NCBI GenBank assembly: GCA_015501595.1
Contig: JADNRX010000963.1
Span: forward strand, 1-17,215
Origin: Hymenopellis radicata
Lineage: Eukaryota; Basidiomycota; Agaricomycetes; Agaricales; Physalacriaceae
Length of the DNA: 17,215 bases
Direction: 5' to 3'
Below the pieces are notes generated by a model that worked only from the letters and a program-made list of their open reading frames with translations, ran no database searches and was not told where the DNA came from. A program made the position numbers and the translations under genes. Shown here piece after piece: positions 9,101-17,215 of the stretch. Position 1 is the stretch's first letter. Each line of letters begins with the position of its first letter.

Positions 9101-10600
9101 ATGTTGGGGGACTTGGGTGAATTTGCTTTACTAGATTTGACACCGTCTGGGGTAAGTGACCTGTTGGCAAAGACGACCATGGAATCGCGTCCATCCCCCC
9201 TCTCGCCAGCGACCATCGATGCCTTTTTACAATACCTGATACCTCCTATGCAGCTGGCAGCCAATCCTATTCCATCTCCACTGCTGTCTCTGCCGCTTTT
9301 GCAGCGCCACCATTTTCTCAACATCTCTCCTGAAGACAACCTTGCAGACTACCTGACTTGGCCGTCAGCTGAACAACCCCAGGTTCTGGACATTCTCCAC
9401 GCTCTTCCGAATCCTGGACCTGCTGAACAGCTTCCTATCAAATACGCAGGTGATCAGGAGACCCTCTTCGCACATGTGCATCTCCGCTTTACCCCCGACG
9501 CTTTGACGGGCCTCCGTCTGGTATTTCAGTGGGACACACCCGATAGTGCTTGGAAGTATCACAACATTGCCCTCATGCCCTTCCCACCCAACTCCTTTGA
9601 CAACATTGACGACATGTGGGGTCTCCAGGTGCACGTTGTAGAAGAGACAAATGAGGAGGATGCATACTGGGATGCGTACGGCCACGACGAACACCTAGAA
9701 GTAGATCCAGACACGGCTCGTGCTAAACACGATCACGGCAACAACGAGGATGCGTACTGGGCGCAATACGCCAACGTACATGGTATGTAATATCCAGCTA
9801 CCTTGTCACCTACTAAGTATAGCCACCTAGGCTCCGGAGACTCGACCATCCCATCGCCAATGCCAGAGAAGCGTAAGCCTGGGTCATACATCTCATCCCA
9901 ACTCCACGAGCATTCCGCCGATTCTGATGATCACTTGCACCACGGCGAAGAGATCGTCGACATGTCCCTCTCGTCCTTGCGGCCCAGCAAGCATGCCATA
10001 GACCTATCTGATCGGTTACACGCTCTGTCCTCGCGGTTACATTCATTACCTGCCCAGGAGGACGTTCCGGAGTTGACGGAAGAGTCCTCTCCCGAGACGG
10101 AGTCCCCGTCGGAAGCCGCCCCGTTTCAAGAGAGCGAGGTAGAGCAACGGCCAGTGAAGCTCTCTTCGGAGGAAACAGAAGCAGGCGATGATGTCGATGT
10201 ATTAAAGGAGACAATACGCGGGGTATATCGATTGTGGAAGATGGGGAGGAAGGGCGCTAGCGGGGAAGCGGACAGCGCCGATGAGTTCCTTGACATAGTA
10301 AAACAGGTCCCTACACGAAACTTGACCGCCTCTACAGACAGCATCGCATTGACATCTCTACACCATTACAATCAACGGGCCTCTTCCCGCTTTTCGTGTT
10401 TACACTAATCAACGGGTGCTGCCATCAAAGTGATATATCACTTCCTTCTGGACGTAAGTCACGTAAGACAACACTAGGCTCTTGTGGCGTTGGAGATCAA
10501 GAACAGATCTACGAACGCGCGCTTACTTGCCGCCTTCACAAATCTTAAGCTACAGGCAAACTCGAGCTTATCGCTATCTGCCAGCCCGTCACCCGCGTAA
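9101..10600 (+). CDS. Unrecognised acidic protein with repeated DAYW motifs; 3' exons uncertain
   Basis: ATG at 9101 is the first in-frame start after a stop at 9041. Exon 1 9101-9782, intron 9783-9830 (GTATGT, CTACTAAG branch site, CTAG). Exon 2 starts at 9831 and gives HGSGDSTIPSPMPE across the junction. The N-terminal half is rich in Pro and Leu (LTPSGVSDLLAKT, IDAFLQYLIPP, FAHVHLRFTPDALTGLRLVFQWD). Two similar motifs, EEDAYWDAYG and NEDAYWAQYA, flank a His/Asp-rich stretch. The second half is Ser/Glu-rich and ends in a helix, VLKETIRGVYRLWKMGRK. Reading straight on stops at 10406-10408 (419 aa). Splicing 10298-10341 and 10396-10477 instead gives a protein-like tail with LFALVALEIKNRSTNARLLAAFTNLKLQ, ending at 10598-10600 (about 441 aa). 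The second model is preferred but not certain. Function unknown. Confidence 0.6.
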
Positions 10601-11056
10601 TAAATTGTATGCGAATCGCGGGCTGGTGAATTTTAATGAAGGTTACTTTGACCGCTTCCTCCAAGTGCATGCGCGACTTGTACTGGGAATTCACGCGCCG
10701 CAAGTCACAACTAGCTCCCTCAGTGGTTTGCCTGCGTCTGCGATACGTTGGCGATTTCAGCGGGCTTGCGCTGTATCCTTGTTTGTTTAATCAGAATTTT
10801 TTGGTGAATAAAGCTTTAGCCACTTCCACAGAGTTGCTTGTTCGCAGCAGCGCCACTGTGACTCCGCGTACGACCCGTGTATGATGAAGTATTCGAACGG
10901 ATCTCTGATACCTCAGCCAAGCTCGCATAATAATGTAGGCACCAAACTATACTCCTTTGGGCCCCACAGCTGCATTTCTTTATGCCGCCTCTCGGGGTTT
11001 AACGATGGATAAATAGCGTCTTGTGTCAGCTTGCGATGATACAACTTGACGCTGCT
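10601..11056. other. Intergenic region upstream of the desaturase gene
   Basis: About 455 bp holding the 3' end of the 9101 gene and the desaturase promoter. Open frames here (for example 10636-10884) show no motif. A weak TATA-like GATAAATAG lies near 11008, about 45 bp before the desaturase start. Nothing else was recognised. Confidence 0.4.
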
Positions 11057-13101
11057 ATGGAATATCACCAGTGGGACGGTCCGGAATATCGAAAGAGGTT
11101 GGTCGTATCCAGCAAATGTCGAAATGCACTAACGCCTTCTGCTTGTTAGGTGCCAGACACCGTTCTCACCACCGACGGTTACGCTGAAGCAGATCCACCA
11201 GGCGGTTCCCAAACATCTTCTGAAGCGTGAGCGCACGCCGTGTCTACAACATTTTTTCTGATCGCGCTCTAGCTAATGCATTCATTGCCTCAGCCTACGT
11301 CCTTCGGGATGTCCTCCTAGCACTGTTCTTCCTCCGTTTCGCCATGACCATCGATACCTGGGACAACGCAAACTTTGGCGGCCATGTCACCAGCGCCCTC
11401 GTCAAACGGCTCTTCAAGACCGCTCTTTGGCTCGTATACTGGTGGTTCCAAGGCCTCGTCGGCGCCGGCCTCTTCTGTCTAGGTGAGCCTAGTATCGTTC
11501 ACTGGCCGGGCATAGTATTCCTAATGCGATGGCTACCACCACAAGGACACGACGCTGGACACGGCACGTTGTTCAATTCCAAGGCCGCGAACAACCTAGT
11601 CGGTTTCATACTTCACACGGTATCCCGCTATGTCTGTTTAGTCTCTTTTGTTTAATTATTGACAAAATCTCTTTAGGGCTTAATGGTCCCGTATTTCGCG
11701 TGGCGCGCTACGCATCACGCCCATCATGTCTGTGGCCATGTCATTGTGATTTCCTTCCCTCATGATGTGCCTCCAGAAAGCGACATCATCGATGGAACGC
11801 GACGAGAACTACGTGCCTTACCTTCGCAGCGACTATAAGCTGCCATCGGCTGATAGGGCGAAACGGATCGATTATGACGAAGTATTCGAAGAGACACCTC
11901 TGTATACGCTCCTCCGGATACTGATCATGCAGGGAACGTGAGTCTTGTTCGCGTCCTCCATTTAGGTGGCCTGCGTTAATTGACATCAAGGGGCTGGTGG
12001 TTGTATTTATCGTGAGTCCTTCCCGAGATCAGTCAGTGGGTGTTGACTTTGGGTCAAGCCACAATGTCATGGGCTCCAGGATATATCCTCCTGGGACTAA
12101 CCATTTCGATCCGAATTCGCCGTTATTCCGCCAGACAGAGCGTCAGTAGCTGCGTTGCTATCCCCGGAAAGTTTAGCATGGGCTCACGGATGGATCTGGT
12201 TTTTTTATACAGGGAACAATATCATTCTATCCAACATCGGCTTGCTGGGTATGAGCGTAGTCTTGTTCTATATGGGACCAAGTATGGTCTTGCGGTACTA
12301 TCTCGTCCCGTATTTGGTTAGTGGCGCGCCCTGTTAATTCACTCACTCACACAACACTTATCAACGCGCGCCGTATAGCTCACCAATCATTGGTACTAAC
12401 TGCATTTATTATTATTCCCGTGTGTTGTTTCTGATTGTTTGCTATTTTCTAGGATCGGTGCGCGTTTCAACTCCTTGGTGCTAGCTAGGAAAGAGGCTAA
12501 CCTGGTGCTTGTCCAGTCATGTTTACATTCCTCCACCATTCGGACCCGACCATCCCCCATTACCGGAAGGATCAATGGTCTTTCTTGAGGGGAGCTGCGG
12601 CCACCGTTGACCGCCCGCTGTTGGGATATCTGGGGAGGTTCTTTCTTCACAATATAAGCCACGATCATGTCGCGCGTACGAACCACCATTATTCTTTCCC
12701 TGTGTTGTTTCTGATTGATATTTTCCTAGATCATTTCTTCTCTCAAGCCCCATTCTGTGCGTTGCGCGCGTTTGCATTCCATCTTCGTCTCTGACAAAAC
12801 AGAATTTAGACAACGGCCCGCTCATTACGCGCATCGTCAGAGACATACTTGGAGAGTCTTACAATTATGATTCAACTGTGAGTCCGTTCAGCCTCGCGCC
12901 ACAGGCCAGCATCTGAGTGGACAACAGCCGTCATTTTACGCGTTATATCGCTCCTTCACGCGATGCTTGTTCGTGGAGAACGACGCGGATATCGTGTTTT
13001 ATAAGGATAGGTACGGCAAGGCAGCACGAGTTGTTCAACAAGATGAAGTCGAGCGCATACGAGAATCTGGATGGAATGCTGCCAAACAGGATAACCTGTG
13101 A
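11057..13101 (+). CDS. Delta-12-type (oleate) fatty acid desaturase, membrane-bound
   Basis: About 14 exons: 11057-11097, 11150-11226, 11273-11482, 11546-11619, 11677-11727, 11777-11937, 11991-12011, 12080-12141, 12213-12316, 12379-12392, about 12517-12675, 12730-12756, 12810-12877 and 12928-13101 (TGA), giving roughly 413 aa. The N terminus TPFSPPTVTLKQIHQAVPKHLLK is typical of fungal FAD2-like enzymes. The three di-iron histidine boxes are present: HDAGH, HHAHH, and HDHVAHH assembled across an intron. Other family blocks: HFDPNSPLF, RYYLVPYL, FLHHSDPTIPHYRKDQWSFLRGAAATVDRP, YNYDST and DADIVFYKDRYGKAAR. It should insert a double bond into oleoyl chains in the ER; chain specificity is inferred. 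Between exons 10 and 11 the frame is off by one with any canonical splice pair, so this junction is unresolved. Confidence 0.9.
12393..12452 (+). repeat. Intron-derived duplicated segment, copy 1 (in the desaturase gene)
   Basis: GTAC..AAC donor end, ATTATT, then GTGTTGTTTCTGATTG and TATTTTCTAG. It closely matches the intron at 12676-12729 of the same gene. Similarity appears to continue past the acceptor (a GCGCGTTT-like stretch near 12460 against 12766-12773). Confidence 0.75.
12676..12729 (+). repeat. Intron duplicated as copy 2 (between HDHVA and HHFFSQ exons)
   Basis: A 54-bp GT-AG intron whose excision rebuilds the third histidine box (HDHVAHH). It shares the 16-base core GTGTTGTTTCTGATTG and its ends with the 12393-12452 segment. 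Confidence 0.75.
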
Positions 13102-13272
13102 ATATACATAAATTAGCAAGTCTTAATGTACCTTGATTAATGGAGGGTTTGTGATAGAGTGACGTGCGACAGACAGCCTTGAATGTCATTAAGTTAATGA
13201 GACAGTGACAGGAAGGCAGATGAACAGAACACGGTAAGTTATGTACACGCAGCTATATCGGCGTCCACAGTA
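13102..13272. other. 3' spacer between convergent desaturase and MPP10 genes
   Basis: 171 bp of AT-rich sequence holding both 3' UTRs; no gene was seen. Confidence 0.5.
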
Positions 13273-15702
13273 CTATGACTTGGCCTTCTTCTTGTTCTTA
13301 TCCAGGATATCCTTCCTCTGCTTGCCGACCACGGTGACACCCTTACTGCTCTTCACAGCCGTTTCCAGCGCAGCCTCCTTCTGCTTCTTGACACCTCCCC
13401 TTGACTTGGCATACTTGTCCACCGCCTTGTCCAGATGGTCGCGGCGTTTCTTGTTCACTTTCCGCACCTTGCCACGAAGGGCGCGCTTCTCGGCAGGTGT
13501 CATCTCGCTGCGAGCCTTGAGATCGGAGGGAGATGGCTTGAACACCTCTTCTGGAGCAAGCATTGTCGCATTAGACTGAGTAGTGGGAAGGGCGGATTCC
13601 AAGGTTGTGGTGGAGACGTTGGAGATGGAGGATATTGTAGCTTTCGGCTACACGAATGAAATATCAGTCGCTATCTGTGAACGATATAAAATTGCTTACC
13701 TGTTTGGGAGTGAAGTGAGCATTGCATAACGCGTCAAGCTTGTAGCAGATATTATCCCAGAGCTTGTCGATTTCATCGTGCTCCTTCTTCAGCTTCCCAT
13801 CCCTGTCATCGGTAGAACCGCCAGCCTGAGTGGCCATATACTCGTCCTCGTAGATCTGAGCAAGTGACTGTGTCGACTTGGTGTCCTTCAACTCGAACAA
13901 CCGAGATGGCAGGAAAGGCTTGTCTTCCACGGCACGTCGACGAACGACGTCGTCAAAGTTATTGTCGAGAATTCTGGCCTTGATTCTATCCTCCAAACCT
14001 TTGACAACTTCCTCTGTGATTATGGGGCAGCCTTCATGACACGCTCGAACTCCAAGTCTTCCTCCAACAACGAGTTTTGCGGTCGTGATCGGGAAGTTGC
14101 CTCGCCCATTAGTGTCCAGTCCTTCTTTCCTACATTTTCCTCTTCAAGAACAGAAATCTGTTCCTTTAGAGTCGCTATCCGTTTCTCGTGAGTGGTCATG
14201 TCTAATAGACACGGTCAATCATTGCGAGGCGAGAGGTCGACAGAACATGCCTTGCTGTGTATCTTCCTCTTCATCGGCGAACAAGTCATCTTTAAACCGA
14301 TCTATAGTATCGTCCAGATATTGCTCGGACCCCTCTTCATCATCCGAATCGTCAGAAGCCTGTGAATCTTTATCAGAGCTGCCCCCCATGTGCTGATCCT
14401 CGTCAGCGTCATCATCTTCATCGTCTTCCGAATCATCGTCTTCATCGTCAAAAGTAGGTAAATCGGCGTCGTCGTCGTCGTCGTCGTCCTCATCTTCATC
14501 GTCATCATCGTACATTGTCGACAAGGGTAGATTCTTTCCCTTTGCCTTTATTTTCTTGACTCGGACCTCCTCATGGAAACGTACGCCACCTTTCTTTTCG
14601 GGCTTTGCCTGGTTTTCGCCACCTTTGGGAGGGCGCGCGCGACGAGGAGGCGCGAAGAAATCCTTGTAATATACCTCTGAATCGAGAAGTGAGCCCCAAG
14701 ACGATCACATGCAGACTGGTTCATACCCCGCGAGTCGTTTTCCAAGTCGGCTTCCTCAAACCCTTCGTCGTCGTTGACTGGGGCAAACAAATCAATAGAC
14801 TCATCGTCCGAGTCCTCATCGCCATCCAGACGACCGTTAGATACCAGCGCGAGATTCTGCAGCTTCCGAGTCAGCGTTGAAGGCCCTAAGGTCGAAGAAA
14901 CCGTCGTCGAGTTCTGATGAAGAACGCGACTTTTTGGATTTCCGGCGTTGGCGAGAAGGTCCAGCAGCGAATTCATCATCGAAGGCGTCTTCGTCAGATG
15001 AATCACCCTGCTTGAGATCCATAACTCCTTCTTCGTGAGGTTCCTCATCTGAGCTTTCCTCCTCTTCGTCTTCGTCCTCTTCTTCGTCCTCGACGTCTAT
15101 TTCACCACTAGAAAACTCGTCCATATCATCGTCATCCTCAAGGGCGAGATCACCAAAGTCAAAGTCCGATTGCTCTCCTTTGCTCAACGCTTCTAGAGCC
15201 TTGATGAGAGCCTCGTCCCGTCCCTCATCGTCGGAGGCAAGGTCCTGCGGTTCTGGTTCAAGTGCTCGCTCAAGAAGCTCGCTCATATGCTTGGCCTTTA
15301 AATCCAATTGTGCCCAGACCTGTTCTTCATCCATTCCATCAATGAACAGCGAAGCTAATGGAGTCTGATTGAAGGCATGTTTTCGGTGCAGGCGGGTTAG
15401 GGCTACGCTTCCGTTTTTTACTCTGTGAGCGCGTTTGCGGCGCTTCGGAGGGGTCCAAAGAGCTCAATAAATCGTTTATTGGGGTCAGAGAGGTCTTTTC
15501 GGCCTGGACAGCTACAAACAGGTTAAAATACACCATTGCATCATGAAGATTGGAACATACACAAATCAAAGATGAACTGTGCTGCCTCGAGCGCGGCGTG
15601 CTGGATGGCCTGGCTACCGCGTACATATTCTTGCGGATTTTGGTCGATGAGCGTTGAAAGGCCCTGGAGAACGGGCGGGATACGACTCTCGACCTCCGTC
15701 AT
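13273..15702 (-). CDS. MPP10: U3 small nucleolar ribonucleoprotein MPP10 (ribosome biogenesis)
   Basis: Component of the small-subunit processome that works with U3 snoRNA in 18S pre-rRNA cleavage in the nucleolus, in the Mpp10-Imp3-Imp4 complex. Exons: 15702-15561, 15511-14727, 14676-14251, 14201-13700 and 13647-13273. Start MTEVESRIPPVLQGLSTLIDQ. The middle holds SLFIDGMDEEQVWAQLDLK, FDLRAFNADSE, DLFAPV, YYKDFFAPP, RFHEEVRVKKIKAKGKN and long Asp/Glu tracts. The highly conserved C-terminal half has THEKRIATLKEQI, KKDWTLMGEATSRSRPQNSLLEEDLEFERVMKAAP, RIKARILDNNFDDVVRR, SLAQIYEDEYM and LWDNICYKLDALCNAHFTPK, then a Lys-rich tail. Three single-base frame breaks (15380-15383, 14842-14850, 14024-14027) are needed. 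The summed exon length is off by exactly their net +1, and about 742 aa results. Identification is very secure. Confidence 0.94.
14202..14250 (-). other. Probable GC-AG intron in MPP10
   Basis: Between ...EEDTQQ and DMTTHEKR the best junction is CAAG|GCATGT...TTAG|ACATG, 49 bp, in phase. A GT donor (GTCGAC) 9 bases further in also keeps the frame but gives a shorter intron of 40 bp. Confidence 0.5.
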
Positions 15703-16285
15703 GGTCCAAAGCAAAAATAAGAGAGAGTGTTTGTTCCTGATTGACAAATCCGTCTCACGCTCGCAAGTCGTCTTCAAATTATTCGTTCAAGTTCGTCTCG
15801 ATATTACAGACGTCGCCTTCTCCGTGTTCACTGACAATAGAGACGTTCCTTTCCAGTCTGTTGCGTCTGATTTCAGTCTACAGGCGGAAGACCCTTGTTG
15901 AGACCCGTATGTACCACTCATCCCCCGTTGCCATCCAAAAGACCCAAAAAAGCTCTTCCATTCCTCGCTCCTGTTGTTGATTCGGGTTTTTGTTACCAGT
16001 GGGGAAACTGGCAGGCTTGTATACAAAAGGGAAACAATGGCAACAACATTGGCCTTACGTAAGATCCTCTAGGCGCGATTCTCATTGTTCTCAGATGAGC
16101 CATGGCCCATTGTCCCTCCGCGTGGAAATCTATATAAGGTGACGGTCCTTGAATAAGGATTTACAACGCTCGACTGTGTCCCGCCCTTCCCTTCTACACG
16201 ATCCTCCTTGAGCTAGACGCTAGACGCGCTTGCTACGCCCACCCACATCTTACGACCACTCCATTCTTTATTTTACGCGAACGCG
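15703..16285. promoter_or_regulatory. Divergent promoter between MPP10 and the four-TM gene
   Basis: 583 bp. The right part holds a clear TATA box (separate entry) and a pyrimidine-rich stretch at about 16180-16275. No element was recognised on the MPP10 side, and no credible coding exon lies inside. Confidence 0.5.
16131..16138 (+). promoter_or_regulatory. TATA box of the 16286 gene
   Basis: TATATAAG, about 150 bp upstream of the ATG at 16286, implying a leader of roughly 120 nt. Confidence 0.55.
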
Positions 16286-17215
16286 ATGATTGCTGGACTC
16301 GCCAAGGCTGTGACCTTGTATCTTACGCCAATTTTGGCTTTGACTGCTGTCGTCTTATCTCTGCTGACTTTCCTTGCACCGACCTTGATCTTACACGACC
16401 AAGTTTCGTTGCTGCAAGTGTAAGCATCCTCTTTTCAATTGGACTCGTCGCGTCATTGAGTTGGATTTTTAGGTTCCCTTCTTCCGATCCTTCCACTGGT
16501 GATCAGTTTGACGGCCCCTCTGTTTGGGTTGGTCTCCTCGTATGTGCTATCGTATAAAGTGCATTAAGCCGTCGTATTCACAAACAATCAGGTTCTTGCT
16601 CTCGCGCCAGCAACGATGCTGAGATCAACTGTACTACAACTTCCTTCTACCCTGTATATGGTGAGTACTTATATACACGGTTTCAATGATGCTTATAGCT
16701 TCGTAGATTTCTCTGTGCTGCCAGACAACGCACCCCAGATTCTGCTATCCGCACCCGCTAGCGCACCTGCCTTCGTGGCTGTTGCCTTGATGTTCTCCAT
16801 GGTCTTTTTCATCTCGTTCACAATTATATCTTTCCGACACAAGATGGGCGAGAAGATGTCTGCAGCACTCGATAAGCCGATGATTCAGAGGGTGTCTGCA
16901 TGGCTGGGTTTCATTGGTTTCCTCATTGGTGAGTTGGAGGTGCTCTTTTACGCTGATAGTGAACTCACGCGCACACGCAGGTATCACAGCGTTCTTGATC
17001 GTTCGTATGTGGTTCGGCAAGGGCGTCGAGGATTTCAACAACAGCATCAAAATAATGACCGACCAGCCCAAGGTCAAAGCTGATAACGGCAATGGCTTCA
17101 CCAGTAAGTGCTTACGTGCCCCTCCCTTCTCATCTATTTTGTAGTGGTGTGGGTTGCCTACGCTTTCTACGGTGTGCCCGTTATAGTGGCCATGTCGAAA
17201 CTGCACGTCAAGGCA
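16286..17215 (+). CDS. Four-transmembrane protein, possibly SUR7/PalI (claudin-like); 3' end outside window
   Basis: Exons: 16286-16419, 16473-16539, 16592-16660, 16707-16928, 16981-17103 and 17145-17215, open at the right edge (about 229 residues visible). TM1 is AVTLYLTPILALTAVVLSLLTF near residues 8-30. An extracellular loop has PSVWVGLLGSCS, NCTTTSFYPVYDFSVLPDN, and then TM2 (FVAVALMFSMVFFISFTIISF), the cytosolic HKMGEKMSAALDKPM, TM3 (WLGFIGFLIGITAFLIVRMWF) and TM4 (VWVAYAFYGVPVIVAM). A long first loop with W..G..C and a second Cys recalls the claudin/SUR7/PalI pattern of fungal plasma-membrane proteins; that link is inferred. One base (a G at 16539/16540 or 16591/16592) seems missing at an exon junction between GLL and GSCS, since the two exons otherwise do not match in phase. 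MPP10 is divergent upstream. Confidence 0.75.

Noticed and set aside
10636..10884. 82-codon open frame upstream of the desaturase
   Set aside because: The peptide shows no motif, and the region lies where the desaturase promoter should be.
14219..14524. Asp/Glu repeat (GAT/GAC/GAA runs) considered as a microsatellite or separate acidic ORF
   Set aside because: It is in frame within MPP10, which normally has acidic tracts in this position.
15536..15901. 121-codon plus-strand open frame near the MPP10 start
   Set aside because: It overlaps MPP10 exon 1 and its promoter antisense, and has no recognisable domain.

Overview
The window looks like ordinary nuclear DNA of a filamentous fungus, most likely an agaricomycete basidiomycete. 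Genes are tightly packed on both strands. Nearly all carry many introns of about 45-70 bp with GT-AG ends and short or even micro exons. The protein families fit: a secreted sedolisin, a multi-intron HNH protein of a kind common in mushroom genomes, a small SRA-YDG protein, MYG1, a delta-12-type fatty acid desaturase, MPP10 and a four-helix membrane protein. I see no tRNA, rRNA, transposon, CRISPR or other bacterial-style element.

Layout: 1-1128 (+) is the 3' part of a sedolisin (tripeptidyl-peptidase-like) gene cut by the window edge. 1129-2107 has no gene I can support. 2108-3509 (-) is an HNH-domain gene. 3822-5392 (+) is a complete 12-exon SRA-YDG gene. It converges on MYG1 (5551-6923, -), and a perfect 52-bp tandem duplication lies between them. 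A divergent promoter with two TTTATAAA boxes separates MYG1 from an unrecognised gene (7385-8136, perhaps to 8375, +). 8442-8984 (-) encodes a secreted Ser/Thr-rich protein that shares a 116-bp divergent promoter with an unrecognised acidic protein (9101 to about 10600, +). 11057-13101 (+) is a fatty acid desaturase, convergent with MPP10 (13273-15702, -). MPP10 is divergent from a four-TM membrane protein (16286 to the right edge, +).

The genes do not form one pathway. They are a mixture of housekeeping genes (MPP10, MYG1, desaturase), a chromatin gene (SRA) and accessory or secreted genes.

The most informative general observation is that several otherwise intact genes are interrupted by single-base frame breaks. 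There are five in the HNH gene, three in MPP10, one in the sedolisin and one in the four-TM gene, with probable cases in the desaturase and the 7385 gene. Most sit at short homopolymers. When each break is corrected, the exon phases and total lengths become consistent. I read this as residual homopolymer error in the assembly rather than gene decay, because MPP10 should be essential. Gene models here should be made with that in mind. No clearly new biological system is visible.
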